From JAAEPI01 sp965212145 (GTDB lineage: Bacteria; Bacteroidota; Bacteroidia; Cytophagales; Cyclobacteriaceae), in NCBI GenBank assembly GCA_965212145.1, contig CBDBUY010000004.1, positions 186,001 through 250,000 of the forward strand: DNA of 64,000 nucleotides, written 5' to 3'. Position 1 is the stretch's first letter. Each line of letters begins with the position of its first letter. This document shows, piece by piece, positions 1 to 11,800 of this stretch. The notes below the pieces were generated by a model. The model did not search any database. It was not told the origin of the DNA and was given only the letters and a program-made list of their open reading frames with translations. The position numbers were made by a program, and so were the translations under genes.

Positions 1-299
1 TAGGTATTATATTGGGACTATATTATTATGTATATGTATATATATAAAGCGAGGTGCAATATAGGGAAAGTGGAAACGAATATGGAAACTACTATATACT
101 ATACAAGGTTATATTATAGGCTTCAATCCTTTGTTTTGGTGGTGCAGCTGCTGCTGCTGCTGCAGAAACATGAAACCAACCAGCTGTCCTGGCCAAACTC
201 CTGCCATGGGATGATACAAAAAGAATTCATAGAAACGAGCATGCTCTGCCGAAGCAGCATCTAAACGACTGGAGTGGCTTGCTGTTGCAAGGTTTGGGC

Positions 300-2740
300 C
301 TGGCTCGATGTAGCCGTCGTAGCCAATGCAAACAACGGGATTCGAGCAGGGCAGCTGGCAGCCACAGGTTTGTGAAGCACCCGAGGCAAACAGCTTGTTC
401 ACCAGTGGCAGCTGGCGCCTCTACACACTTCAGCTCCGGGTTCCAGCGACCCATCCATTCCTTTCTCTTCACATTGTAGTGGGTCATATCTCTCTCGCCT
501 TGGCGTGTTGCATTGAACTCACAGTTTGTTTGGGGCGCCAGGCACGTCTTGCTGTGAACTGTACATGAAAACTGCTTTGGCTGCCAATTGGTAGCTCAAG
601 AACCTTCCCAAGACTCTCAGGCATCTACACCACAAATATGTATACTGTATACATATATATATATGGGACGGATTAATGTAGAAGGATATACTCAATACAC
701 ACTATCACGTTCGCAGGTCAGCCAGGCAACACGTTTGACAGGTTGAGCAGGTGGAGTGCTCGTCTTCCTTGTTGTGCTTCCACGCCTGGAACAGCAAACA
801 AGCATCAACCTTGCATGTGTTGGCATCACCCCTGCCTGCCAGAAGGTAAACATGAAGTCCACCACACCATGGTGTAACCAAAAGACCGGGTCAAGAGTCG
901 AATCTGCAAGGTTTGCCATGTTGCCACCTTTCTCGGGGCCAGCTCCCCACGGTTCTACGGTCATGCGATCAGGCTTCCAACAAACCAGTTAAATGCAAAC
1001 TGCTGTTTACCCTCCACTCTCCAAATATTCGATCTCCACCGTGCCTACATCTGTATGGATGGTCACGTGCATGCTCTCAAATTTCTGCTGGATCCGTTCG
1101 AAGCTGTCATGCTCGTTTGTCAAAGCTGCCTCAACAAAGCCATGTAAAGGTTCGTCTTTCTGACTCGCAAGTTCTTCGAAGCTTAATTCAGGCAACTCGC
1201 CATGCACACAGGCAGAGCAACCACTTGGGGAAATCTCCACGGCTTTCGTGACAGGCAAGATGCACCTCATTCACGGCACACAAGTTGCAGTAAATTTGGA
1301 GACGCAGTCCGTCCCACCAATGTTACACGGCCCCCTCTCGGCACAGACAAGCTGCATGACGACTTATCTGCATGCGGATTCATGGTGAAGCCCTTGCCAA
1401 TGCCCTCTACCACCTTGGTCCGGCATGCGCATTAATATTGATGCCTCGAGAAACTTGCTGATAGGAGTCCTTCAGCTGCCAATGAACCGAAGCAGATTGT
1501 GATGATCAACGGTGTTCTGGCCAAGGGGCACATTGGCTCCAACCATAGTTGTAGCACCAATGGGCTCTACGTCTTGGGACCCCAAAAGGATTGCCATATC
1601 TATTTGGCGCCCATGTCTTGGAACCTGAGCTATCTGGACAGGCAAGTTACAGGCCAGGCTCAGCCTGATTCCACAATGCTTTTGAAGCAAGTTCAGCCAC
1701 GGCACCCCAGATGTTTCCTGCTTCTCTGAATGAATTCCAATAAGGCAGCGTGATGCTGCAGTCATTGCAGAGCCTCACCACAACACATGGAAGACAGAGC
1801 ACGCAGCTAAGTTCTAACAGATTCGCTGCAAGTTGACAGATAGCTGACAAGTTTCTTCTGGAGAGATGTTTCCAGGTCATACATCATGTGCCGATGACAG
1901 ACCCAGAATTCGTCTTCGTGATGATGGCAATTCCTTGTCTTGCACAGGCTGTCTGTGACACGTCTGCTTCCGAAGCCGCATAAACCTACGCTTGCCACGT
2001 TGATAGTCAAATCCTCTCGTGTTGAAAAACTCTCCTGTAAATGGGGGCCTGCGGACGTTGCACTACATTAGCTGTGAGACTGCACATCCTCCACAGCACA
2101 CAGGCTAAAAGGGAACAGCAAGCACTTCATGTACATGAGTAAACGCATGCAAGCTACCTGCTAACCGCCTGCACCGAAAACATGCCTACGCGGAACTAAG
2201 TCAAAAAGCAAAGTTACATCTACATTCCCAAACCCTCAACAGCAAACTCCTGTTGCTGGCTCGCATCATATGGAAGGCAAGGAAAGAATCCAACGTATTG
2301 GGATAGTCCTCAATGCCTGAGCAAATGGAAAGATCTGCAAGAAAGCAAATCACTCCATGCCCGACCAGTTCAGCCGGGATAACGAGGCCGACACACCTGT
2401 AGCCGCTTTTGCATGTAGGCTTGGCATCTTTCAATTTACGCAGGCACTTCGAGAACTTCTCGAACTCCGCGTCCGTCCTTCGGTTACACCAAGAACCATG
2501 GACACAACGATGCCCAAGCATTCTCCACACCATGAAAGCACATTGACCTTTTTTGCTGCAAGCTTCATTTTGTGGATCTCTTTTCGAATGCGGATCTGTG
2601 GCCCAGTGCAGTCGCCGCTTGCATTGACCGGACAACAATGCCCTTGTGTACCATCAGGGGAATGGAATCCTGGGCGATAGCTCTCAGAGAAGCAAGCCAA
2701 CATCTTCACGATCAGAGTAATTGTGTTCAACACCATGCCT
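300..2740 (-). CDS. tyrosinase-like copper oxidase gene, multi-exon
   Basis: Tyrosinases are type-3 copper oxidases that hydroxylate phenols and oxidise catechols. On the minus strand, short open stretches in changing frames give the tyrosinase domain in the right order. About 2.6-2.5 kb holds IRIRKEIHKMK and then TDAEFEKFSKCLRKLK. About 2.3 kb holds PNTLDSFLAFHM, a likely first CuA histidine. About 1.95-1.85 kb holds HHHEDEFWVCHRHMMYDLE, with CuA histidines 2 and 3. About 1.77-1.70 kb holds SITLPYWNSFREAGNIWG, matching the family's LPYWDW region. About 1.12-1.01 kb holds FESMHVTIHTDVG, the CuB histidine pair. About 0.92-0.84 kb holds STLDPVFWLHHGVVDFMF, the third CuB histidine. A TGCAG acceptor precedes the LPYWNS exon. 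Cys-rich frames at 0.23-0.49 kb may be C-terminal exons. Exon borders and both gene ends are uncertain; introns appear to be roughly 80-200 nt. It is not part of the transposons downstream, so it is probably a host gene. Confidence 0.72.
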
Positions 2741-4334
2741 GTCCTTCCACACGTGTTTTTGAAGACTTGCCGTCATGGTACATCCAACCTGCCATGGACG
2801 GCCTATGGTGCTTTGTCCTTTCCCATGTTGAGAGCCATCAGCGTGGCCTTTGTCATTGACGTCAGCAACTGTAGAGACCTTGCTCAAGACAAGGCTGACA
2901 CGATAATCAAATCAAACCTTACTTGAACAAAAGCTTTCAAAACACTGTCTGACAGGTTGCCCGTTGCAACGCGTGAACTTGGAGCACGGAACTATCTTCT
3001 ACCTTCCGGCCAACAAAATCACATGTACCACGATGACAACTGCCAACTTGTCTGCCATTCAAGCTCCATGCACAAACTATCTGCCTGACAGCCATCATTG
3101 GAAATATTGTGGCATGGCGCGGCGTGTCCACCACCCAAAAAAGCCTGTCATCAGCCAGATTCGGAAGCATTTTGTTGGTTACAGGCCCCCCAACACACTT
3201 GGAACATGATGGCTGAAAATAGCGCGCCCCGAAAATGACCGCATGCGCGGCATGCCGTATCATCATGGGATTGCCTATGCCAAACCACAGGGGACTTCAT
3301 GTTGTGCAATTGGCTCTTATGATGCATGCACTTGCTTATCTGCGATTTGTGAGTCGTGATTCAAACGTTGTTAGCATGTTGTCATCGAATTGATGGACTG
3401 AACCAACAAATTCTCTTGTTGCATTGTCATCAAACACAAAGATTCTTCACCGCCTGCATACGAGCGTTAATGATGTTGAATCTTGCATGTTGTAGTGCTG
3501 CGAAAATCCACTACTGGATCAGTTGCATAACAACTTCATGCACATTTTGCCCACCGCGGAAATGCCCGCATGACTGCACCGATACTGACTCCTGTATTCA
3601 AACATTACATGTTACATGTTCGTTTTTAACACATGTTAACATAAATGTACCCTAAGCGTACGCGTGTGGATATGTTTCCTGATAAAACCAAATTCGGCAA
3701 TTTAAACATTGCATGGGAACTTCTGGAAAACCTGAAAACCTGGATATGAAAAAATGTCGGCTGAGCTGGCAAACCTCGAAACCGAATTTCGGATGTTTCG
3801 ACACTAAAAAAGAAATCGTTTGAAAATTACGACGCAACGGATTCGGAAACCAGGACTCCTGACTCAGAAAGCGGACCCTCACATTCGCGAAAAACAAAAA
3901 TCGGATTTGAAAGCGGACACAGCGCGGCTGCTTTAGCATCCACATGAAAACCACAACTGCATCTCAACACCACTTCGTTACGTCTGTACATACCGCATTG
4001 ACTCTTAGAATTCGCAAGCAACTATGCATGGAAAACAATAACACCGACAGGACGACAATCAAACAAACAGCAAACACCGGAACAGCAACGCCGATCAGGA
4101 CATTTTCGGACAAGATTGGTTGTACCCACGGCGCCAAGAATTTCAAAACCCGACTGATGGACATAAAACTGGACGGAAGGGAAAGGGAGGTTTCACAACT
4201 GCAGAACGGAACATGTACATGTAAATGGTGCAGTCACGCAGCACAGACATGTACATGTACTGCATTGATAAAGTTTAGGAATGCTTTGGATCACACAGTT
4301 GCATACGAATCTGAATAGTGTTCATCCATGTTCT
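2741..4334. other. stretch without a recognisable gene
   Basis: No frame here shows a domain I recognise. A minus-strand open stretch at 2,937-3,266 could hold further 5' exons of the tyrosinase-like gene, but nothing in it confirms that. Around 4,208-4,262 the word ACATGTACATGTA occurs twice, a short palindromic repeat. Confidence 0.4.
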
Positions 4335-5535
4335 TCAAGAATCATGGAATCTGCATCTGAGGATGGAAAGGGGGATACTAGATATCCGCCCCCCCTCCAG
4401 GTCAAGCTCCGAACGTGACAGAGAGGCATAGGCTCGGATTGATGCGGTCCGCCTCCAAATTGGCATCTCGGGGACGCCAGCTAAGATGGCATCTACTGCC
4501 CATTCTGTCACACTCATCCGCGTATTGCATGATAAAGAACATTAGGGGAACCTTTATCGTGATCACCCTCGGAGAAAAATGCCTCCGCCGCTTTATTGCC
4601 AGCTCCCCCCGAGAAGAAGGACCTCAAGAGCCCAGGTCCATTGAGGAGATTCCCGAAATCTCTTTGCAAGAGGTGCAGAGCAATTAAGGACGACAGCGTC
4701 TCTGCAGAAGTGTTTGCCCAAAAACTGCCATTGTCATTAAACAACCAAGAAGCATCATCTTTGCCCAAAGCTATTTGGAACCAAGGGGCAATGTCAGTCA
4801 TCGTTGCAAGCGGCATCCGTACGAAAGACCTCCCCAGATTCTTTCTTGCAAGCCAGCCGGATCAGTACGCGCGCCCTCTTTCAGACGTAGCAAAATAGAC
4901 CTCAAAGCCCATATGACAAGGTTGGGCAAAGACAGAACAGCATCTCTCTGCACCACTGAAAAACAGGCATGCCCAGGAGCCAGGAAAAGCCTGATCCGAA
5001 TCAAAACCTGGGACATGAAGCCAAGCCGTCCAGGCAACTTGTTGTACCTGCGAACATCAACCAGCCAATCATTGCTTTCAATGCTCTCAATACTGGCGAT
5101 GATCCAGTTGCAGCTCTCTTCTGATACGTCCAAATGAAAACAAATATAATCGACGCAATAGCCAACCCAGTCCATGCGCAGACCTCCACGCCATTTGTTG
5201 TCAGAGAATGGAGTACCTTGCACGCAAAGCAGAGCCAACATCATCCAGATGTTAAGCCGGCGATCACGTCCACCGCTCTTCAGGTGAAGGTGGTCGGCAT
5301 CCACTAGCATGAAGATGAAGGACTCCCTGAAAGCAAGCATGCCAACCAGTCCAATCCATCCCGAAAACCAGTAAGCTGCCGAAGCCACCCCAAAGGTAAA
5401 GCGGTAAAGCTGGGCCCCAAAACAGCGCACGAAACTGGACCCCTTCCCTCTTAAGAGATGAGGCAAGGTTTCAATTTGAGGGCCATTTTGGTGCCAAAAT
5501 TGAACCCCAAAACCACGCTCCACTTTTATTGTCAA
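4335..5535 (-). pseudogene. decayed RT / RNase H fragment of a YR-type (DIRS-like) retroelement
   Basis: Read on the minus strand from 5,535, a 245-codon frame holds the second half of a reverse transcriptase and its connection region. ASAAYWFSGWIGLVGML is followed by MLVDADHLHLKSGG at the site of the catalytic Y-x-D-D box, then GTPFSDNKWRGGLRMDWVGY and WLVDVRRYNKLPGRLGF, a connection-domain pattern typical of dinoflagellate DIRS-like polymerases. After a frame change near 4.8 kb, WLFNDNGSFWANTSAETLSS looks like the RNase H part. The catalytic box reads V-D-A-D rather than Y-x-D-D, the N-terminal RT half is missing and the frame is shifted, so this is a dead fragment. It is not a copy of either complete YR element in this window, so it marks a third, older lineage. 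No terminal repeats were found around it. Confidence 0.7.
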
Positions 5536-6419
5536 AAATGCGCCTATTCCTCGAAATGTACCCCTCCCAAGTGAGAATAACTGAACATTGCCAAGTCACC
5601 CTTTTCGTCTTACATGTTCTCCATGGTCAGATTGGCCAGCAGAACTTCAACTTAAGAAAGAAGAGTTCTGCAACTCCTGCCTTGATTGGTCATCCCCTTG
5701 TCTGGGAGGCTGCACAAGACAAATACACCCGGAAAGCTGCCTCTGTAGCGGGTTGCCACGCGTGGCATTTTAACCATCAAAATTATTTCGCTGCTGACCA
5801 TTCCACGTGGCAATGTGAGCGCGGGGGTTGGAGGCCCAGTAGGCCTCATGTGACTTGGTCGTGTGAGGCGACCAATGGCCTCAGGCAGGGTATCCGCGTG
5901 CCCTGTGAAAGAGGTGAAGAGAGCGCGCTTATGCTTGCCATGCACTCTCCAGACACCAGGTTGAGGTCAGCCAGGGTCTCACGAGTGTTGTCCACCATGT
6001 ACTGCGGCAGGATAGCAACTCTATTGCGAGAGCCATGTGGAAGGGGACCATGATCGAGTTCAAATAGTCTACAGTAGTCCAATCCCTTCACATACAGGTG
6101 GCTGTTCTCCTGCTATTCCAAGGGGGCGTCCTCCTCCGTGCGGGCGGGCCTTTCAGCTGCCCTGATCTGCGTGCCTCTCTCTCGCCTCCATAGCCGATCA
6201 TTTGACCTCGACTCGTCGTTGTATTGTCGTTTTTGGCAGTCCGTCCACTAACCCTTCTTTCCATGCCCCACCTCTGTCAATCTGGTCCTCCTCATTCTTG
6301 TCCTTCTCTCTGTCCTGGGTCATGGATGCAATGCCCGCGTGAGCGTCAATCCCTTCAGAGTGGAGGTAGTAGAGATCGCTCATGTTGCACTCATGAGGGG
6401 TTCCCAAAGTCCATCAAAC
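5536..6419. other. stretch with only weak coding signal
   Basis: Nothing recognisable. On the minus strand, 6,091-5,846 contains RVAILPQYMVDNTRETLADL and 6,407-6,250 contains MSDLYYLHSEGIDAHAGIAS. Both look like protein rather than shadow sequence and could be downstream exons of the minus-strand coding stretch at 6.4-6.8 kb. I cannot connect them with confidence. Confidence 0.3.
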
Positions 6420-6790
6420 ATGTACACCGTGTGGGCTTGGAAGGTGAGCAACTGAGTCACAAAGCGCATGATCTTTCTGGGAGAAGGAGTGTTTAGAAGC
6501 TCCTCAGCAGGCCGCATGCGGTTACTGATGTCCTTTACAAGCTAGTTCCTGAGTTCTATAGCCGAAATCGGATCATGCAGATCGTGCGCATCACCAGGGT
6601 CGCACACATGGATGTGCATCCTGTCAAAATCCCCCGGGATGGCCTGACGCACAGCTGCAGTCCCAGACGAAGCGTTCTCAAGGATGAAAGTGTTCTGAGT
6701 CCACGAGGCACTTACGACCTCATTTTCCTCAGTTCGCAGTTCGCCCACAACTGCCGACCGCCGGCCTTGAACGTCAAGAATCAGACCTGC
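6420..6790 (-). pseudogene. unknown coding stretch, one in-frame stop
   Basis: On the minus strand one frame reads through about 120 codons, from LILDVQGRRSAVVGEL through FILENASSGTAAVRQAIPGD, HIHVCDPGDAHDLHD and ISNRMRPAEELLNTPSPRK to LTFQAHTVYMFDGLWEPLM. It is broken only by one TAG after IELRN near 6,542. The composition is that of a real protein, but I do not recognise the family. Either the TAG marks a pseudogene or it lies in a short unspliced intron or a sequence error. The stretch ends in a stop after EPLMSAT, where an intron donor might lie; MSDLYYLHSEG just downstream could be the continuation. The opposite strand carries a different coding-like stretch starting at 6,814. Confidence 0.35.
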
Positions 6791-6813
6791 TTGACCTCCG
6801 CTCTGTCATCATC

Positions 6814-7720
6814 GTGCACGTGCTCAACAGGCAATTGAGAACCGCACGGAATGGAGGCGCGGAATGGGGTCCAGGCAGAGCACTACCCCAAGAAGGAGAC
6901 GGGTCCACAGGGACAGGAGGGATAGAGACAACGACTTCACCAGTCCAGTCAATGGCAAGCAAAATGGACCAATCTCCAAGCATGAGGCTGCCAAGGTGGC
7001 GGTCCAACCTGCTGAAGCAAGTGGATGGTGTCGCTGACGCGGGGGACAAGATGTTGCTGCGCATGGACCTCAGAGCACGGGCATTGAGAAACATGAAGAG
7101 CAAGGTCCCGGCATTGAGGGAAGTGGCTGGCCATGTCATCAAGGACCTCGAAGTGCCGCACAAGAAAGTTACAGAGTCCAAGCAGAGGGGCAAGAAGCTG
7201 TGAATGCAACTCAGGCGAGCTGTCTTGAAGTGGACGCGCAAAACAAGGTCCGTGGAGCTCCTGCAAACCAAGTCGGAACTGCATGAGCAATCCAGCCAGG
7301 AGGTGATTGTCATTCAGACGCAAATCGACGGCGGTGGAGTTCTCCACCGAGACGGTGGAACATGTGCAGAGAATCGAGCCCTACCTGGTAACGATGCAGC
7401 GACTTCAGGTAGAGCTTGCACGTCGACAACCTGAAACAGATGCGCCTTGGGGAGGTGTATGATCGCGCCCGTCTTGATGCGGTGGACGCGCTCCTCATCA
7501 CATACCTTGAGGAAGAGAGTGATGAGGCGATGAGTGGGCCCGTCGATGCATGATCAGACTGCAGATGTTTGTAGGTGCGGACGATCGGCATTCGGCGTCG
7601 GCACGAAGGACCATGGAGACCTGATGTATAGTTCCTGCAGGACAAGGCCCTCCGCATGTTTGAAAAGTTGCGCGCAGAAGTCGTTGCTGAGAGGGAGGCC
7701 GAGGCCCAGTTAAACTGAGA
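6814..7720 (+). CDS. possible charged, helical protein in exons, function unknown
   Basis: The plus strand has several Lys/Glu/Arg-rich helical stretches in changing frames. Examples are DKMLLRMDLRARALRNMKSK (about 7.05-7.1 kb), LLQTKSELHEQSSQEVIVIQ (about 7.26-7.32 kb), ETVEHVQRIEPYLVTMQRLQ (about 7.35-7.41 kb), DNLKQMRLGEVYDRARLDAV (about 7.43-7.48 kb) and DKALRMFEKLRAEVVAERE (7.64-7.71 kb), the last ending in TGA near 7,718. The last stretch follows TTCCTGCAG, a good intron acceptor. Joining it to GAGGAAGAGAGTGATGAG upstream would use a GC donor, which dinoflagellates tolerate. The other frame changes are too close together for normal introns and may be indels. No domain recognised. The SDR1 insertion begins about 120 bp downstream. 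Confidence 0.35.
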
Positions 7721-7840
7721 ATCTTGATGGAGGCCTTGAAGCTACCTTTCGGATTGCTGTGCGCCGGCCCTTCAAGCATCGTCGCACTGCTGCAACCCAG
7801 ACAGACTGTCTACTTCATCAAGTGGGTGTGGAACTTCCAT

Positions 7841-8053
7841 TTATTTTCCTACGAAAACCTTCTTGAGAAAGAAAATCAACGTGCGGAGTTGACGGTTCAG
7901 GGAATTCCAATTCTGCTTCAAGCGTAGCACAACGTTTGCAATGCACAAATGAAAACAGCTTGAAAACTCTTTTTCCAAGGAAGGGGATTGCCTGTAGCTG
8001 AACTTCCGTCTCTCTGTGGTCCTTGCACTTGGTGAGAAAAACAGTTCTGACCC
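7841..8053 (-). repeat. SDR1 repeat B2 (3' terminus)
   Basis: A 213-nt direct copy of 8,570-8,782, from TTATTTTCCTACGAAAACC to ACAGTTCTGACCC at a constant offset of 729. It forms the outer 3' end of SDR1. Its first two bases are the TT core shared with the other junctions. Confidence 0.85.
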
Positions 8054-8446
8054 GGTCCTAATCCCCTCACAGGTTCTGCCTTAGTGAAACGTCCTGGCAG
8101 GTCACGTGTTCACGACCAACTCAAAGTGCAAAGAGGAACACTCAGCCAACGTCGCTGTGTAGGGGACGTGGTTACCATTGATCCTCAAATGAAAGCTGTT
8201 TGGTGCCAACCAAGTCCTGGTACCTTGGTAAATATGTCTCGCCATACCCCACTTGACGTCGTCCACCTTTGCTGTTGGCGGCAAGACAACCATGATGGAA
8301 CCCACGATCGGTCCTCCGGTCACCACACAATCACAATTCATGCTTTCGAGACGTAGTCGCTCTGCGTTCGCTAGGCCAGCAGATTCAGCATCACGCTTCA
8401 TTGTATTCTCTACAGTATGTGCAGATTACAGGTGTGGGTGGGTGGG
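8054..8446. other. SDR1 spacer between B2 and A2
   Basis: 393 nt of non-repeated sequence with no convincing gene. In split-direct-repeat elements the segment between A2 and B2 is normally non-coding. Confidence 0.6.
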
Positions 8447-8571
8447 CAAGAAAAATTCTTTCCCAGCTCTTGTAGAGCTTGCCCAGGACTGAGAGCCGAA
8501 ATTTTCTCATCATGAAGATTCGAAAATTTTCTGTGGAAAATAAAGATTTGTACTTGCAGCACGATAACCTT
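8447..8571 (-). repeat. SDR1 repeat A2
   Basis: A 125-nt copy of 19,119-19,243, from CAAGAAAAATTCTTTCCCAG to GCACGATAACCTT. It abuts B1 directly and overlaps it by the TT core at 8,570-8,571, giving the B1A2 junction expected of a circular intermediate. Confidence 0.85.
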
Positions 8572-8782
8572 ATTTTCCTACGAAAACCTTCTTGAGAAAG
8601 AAAATCAACGTGCGGAGTTGACGGTTCAGGGAATTCCAATTCTGCTTCAAGCGTAGCACAACGTTTGCAATGCACAAATGAAAACAGCTTGAAAACTCTT
8701 TTTCCAAGGAAGGGGATTGCCTGTAGCTGAACTTCCGTCTCTCTGTGGTCCTTGCACTTGGTGAGAAAAACAGTTCTGACCC
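8570..8782 (-). repeat. SDR1 repeat B1
   Basis: A 213-nt copy of B2, placed 38 nt downstream of the pol stop codon (8,821-8,823 in the minus sense) and joined to A2. Confidence 0.85.
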
Positions 8783-8820
8783 ACTCTTGGTCTGAGGAGG
8801 GGGCCAATTCCCTTCCTTGG

Positions 8821-11800
8821 TCAACAGTTCCCTTGGCTCAGGGATTGCTGCAGGTTGACAACAATGGCTCGCACTTGAGCCAGGACCTCATCATCTCTTA
8901 TCCTCTTGTCAGGTGGAAGGCCACGGAAGTCCAAACGAGACGGGGCGTCAGCTACATTAGATTTGCTAGGCACCCGCCCGTAAAATGTGAACATGCCCAT
9001 TGCTTCTTCCAACAGCGCACAAGTGTGGGCCAAGAGGCTGAGGGTCTCCGAGTCGCTCGTCATCTTGAGCAAGGTTACCCGTGCGGCCTCATTGTCCAGG
9101 TAACACATGATGTGGCGCTCTTTGATGAATGCCTCGCAGAGGACGAAGGACAAAAGCACCGCCAAACTTTCCAACTCGTTTATGACTTTCTGTTTGCCGG
9201 CCACCAGCACCTCAGCCGGCTCCTGAGGCAAAGAGATGCCGAACCAAGCCAGAATGTTCCCTTGCTGGTTGAAGAGCACGGCTCCGAGTCCCATGTGCAA
9301 GCCTGCCTCTCCTTCCTGCGAAGCATCCGTGAAAAGGTACACGGTCTCAGACGAGAAGGCTCTCAGGGTCCTGGGTCTGGCCTCAGAAATATAGTCCTGA
9401 AGTTGAAGCAGGCAATTGCGAAGGGCAGATTGGTGCTGTCCCTTTTCGTGCCTGGGCGCCGAAGCGTATTCAGAGATCCTCCGCATGAGTCTCTTGGGCA
9501 CCCGGCCCGTCAATTGGCTGGAGACGAAGTGTAGGCGTCCCCTAAGACGATTCCATGTTTTGGGCCAAATTTTTCCCGAGGTTGCAAGCTCTGCCAAGTC
9601 CTTGATCAACTCGTCGGTCCTCTCCTTCGTGTTCCCGACCTGAAAGGTCTTGTGACCTTCTGCAGCCAAGTTGAATTCCACGCCCAATGCCCTGAAGTGG
9701 CTCTTGAACGGCTGTGCCTTGTCACCGTCCCTATCAAAGTCGAAACCCAACAGGTCCAACAAAAAGGAAGCACTGCGATCGCTGGACTGGGCCGCCGTTG
9801 AGGTCGAAAGCAAAGTGTAGTCATCGTAAAAACTTGACCACGGCAAAAGCCAAAAGAAGTGTCCCAAATGACACAGAGCTAGGCTGATCCTGATAAAGGA
9901 GTGTACAGCTGCTACAGCCCCGAAGGGCAGGCAGAGCAACCTAAACAGCATGACCTGTCCTGTCCGAGGACACTTTACCGCGACGAAGGACATTCTGAGG
10001 GCCTCAGTCGACAGCGGGAGTTGTCGGTAGGCCGACTTCAAGTCAATGGTCTTTCCGACCAGGTCTGCATCACTCCTCCGCATGAACATGAGGATGGCCG
10101 CCGTGATTGTTTCTGCATCACGCAGCTCAATCTTACCTTCGGATCCAAAACATGCGTTGAGAAAGGACTGGGAGAGGTCATCGATCGGCCTGACCTTCTT
10201 GCCTTGTTGAATTGCGAACCGCTTGCTGAATATCGCCCCTTCGGGCGCCTGGTCTAGGCTGAAAGGTCCTTCGGACCATCCCTTGTCCACCTCCTCCATG
10301 CTCTTCTGCCAAAGCTCCTCCGTGAATGAGGTAGAGGCCGCCACCTCCTTGACAACCTGCTCGTTGGATTCCTGTGTCAATTCGACCAGGTCCTCAAGAC
10401 TGAGAGTAGCAGGTCTGAAGTCTGGGGTCCAACCTTCTGGTAGTGCCAAGTGGCCTACGAGGCTGAATCCCCGTGCTAGATCGTCAGCGACCGCCTTATC
10501 AGGATAATGCGACGCCTCAAGCATTTCCTTAAACAGCAGGACTCGCTTGTTCTGTAGACTCTGTTGAATGTGCAGGGGCAAGGACTCCTTGAACTTTTGT
10601 TCTGCTTCTTGGAGCTGCGATGCACGCGCAAGCCATCTACGCGACTGTGATGCCCTGATCTTGGCCAGTTCTGAAGAGCTGAGCCTAGCAATCTTGTCTA
10701 TGGCCTGCTTCAATGCAGGTGGGATGCCAAGGTGCATGTGGGATGGGTGTCCTGCCTTTCGGGCCTGCAGAACGAACTCCTGAGGAGACCAACACACATC
10801 CAGCCAAACGTCCGTAGGACTCCCTGAGACGGGAGACACTTTGATCTCTCCCACTGTCTGAACTTTCAACCCCGGGATCCGATCCACTGGCATCCACGTT
10901 GGCCTGTAGACCTGCTCTCTTTGAGCTCGCGACACTGTCCACCGCAGCGTCTGTTTGAATTCCGGCAACATCCTGAAGGATGCCGCTCTTTTGGTGTGTG
11001 CCTTGGTGGTCAGTACTTTGGCCGTCGCAGTTGCTTGCCCGAGGCAGCTCTGGACCTCTCTCTCATCTTTGAATCCGCGTTCCCGCAGATGCCTCGTGAG
11101 TGCTAGCATGAAAGTCCTGCAGAACACATTGGTATAGGCAGTCTCTTGCTTTGTAGCGAACTCTCCATCAACTACCCCCCAAGGCAGGTGTTCATGTTGA
11201 CCATCACACTGCACGGCTAGAGCATGTATGATCTGATCGTTTGCCAGCAACGCAGTCTTTTTAAGACGTTTACCCCCAAACATGCAGAAGTCGCAGCGAA
11301 CGAGCACTGCTCTGTCGTCCTGCAAAATGGATGTAATTTCCGGAAGGTGCCAGAAGAAGCTGCGATATGGATTCTCAATGACCACAAGAATGTCATGTTG
11401 CAGGCAAAAGCTCCAAATCTCAGCAGTTATGCGATACAGACTGTTAGCCTTCCCAACCCGGTCGGCCTCGTCGGGGCTCAAGTCAGGCCTGCCTGCTGGG
11501 TTTTCTGAAGTCCTCAGCGGTCGTGGTTCGGAATCTCTGCGGAGTGGTATTTCGCGTGCTCTGCTGGCCGTGCCGCACGGAGGCGCCAGCGAAACCGCCA
11601 CTAGCCCTGGGGCCCGTAGCCATTTCCAAAGCAACTGACGGTGAGATGGCAGCAGCAAATCAAGTTGAATGACCTTGCCTCTTCTGGAGGCTAACCTAAC
11701 ATGATCGATCCCAACTGAGCGGCTAAGGCCCTCGGCTGCAGCAGCCGCCACCATTGCTGCAGTCCCGGCAAAGATCTCCAGAATCCAACATCCCTGCAAA

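Noticed and set aside
8752..9534. 260-codon plus-strand open frame
   Set aside because: It is the reverse of the SDR1 RNase H coding sequence, which has all its motifs. Similar plus-strand frames at 12.1-12.7, 14.3-14.9 and 16.8-17.4 kb are also shadows.
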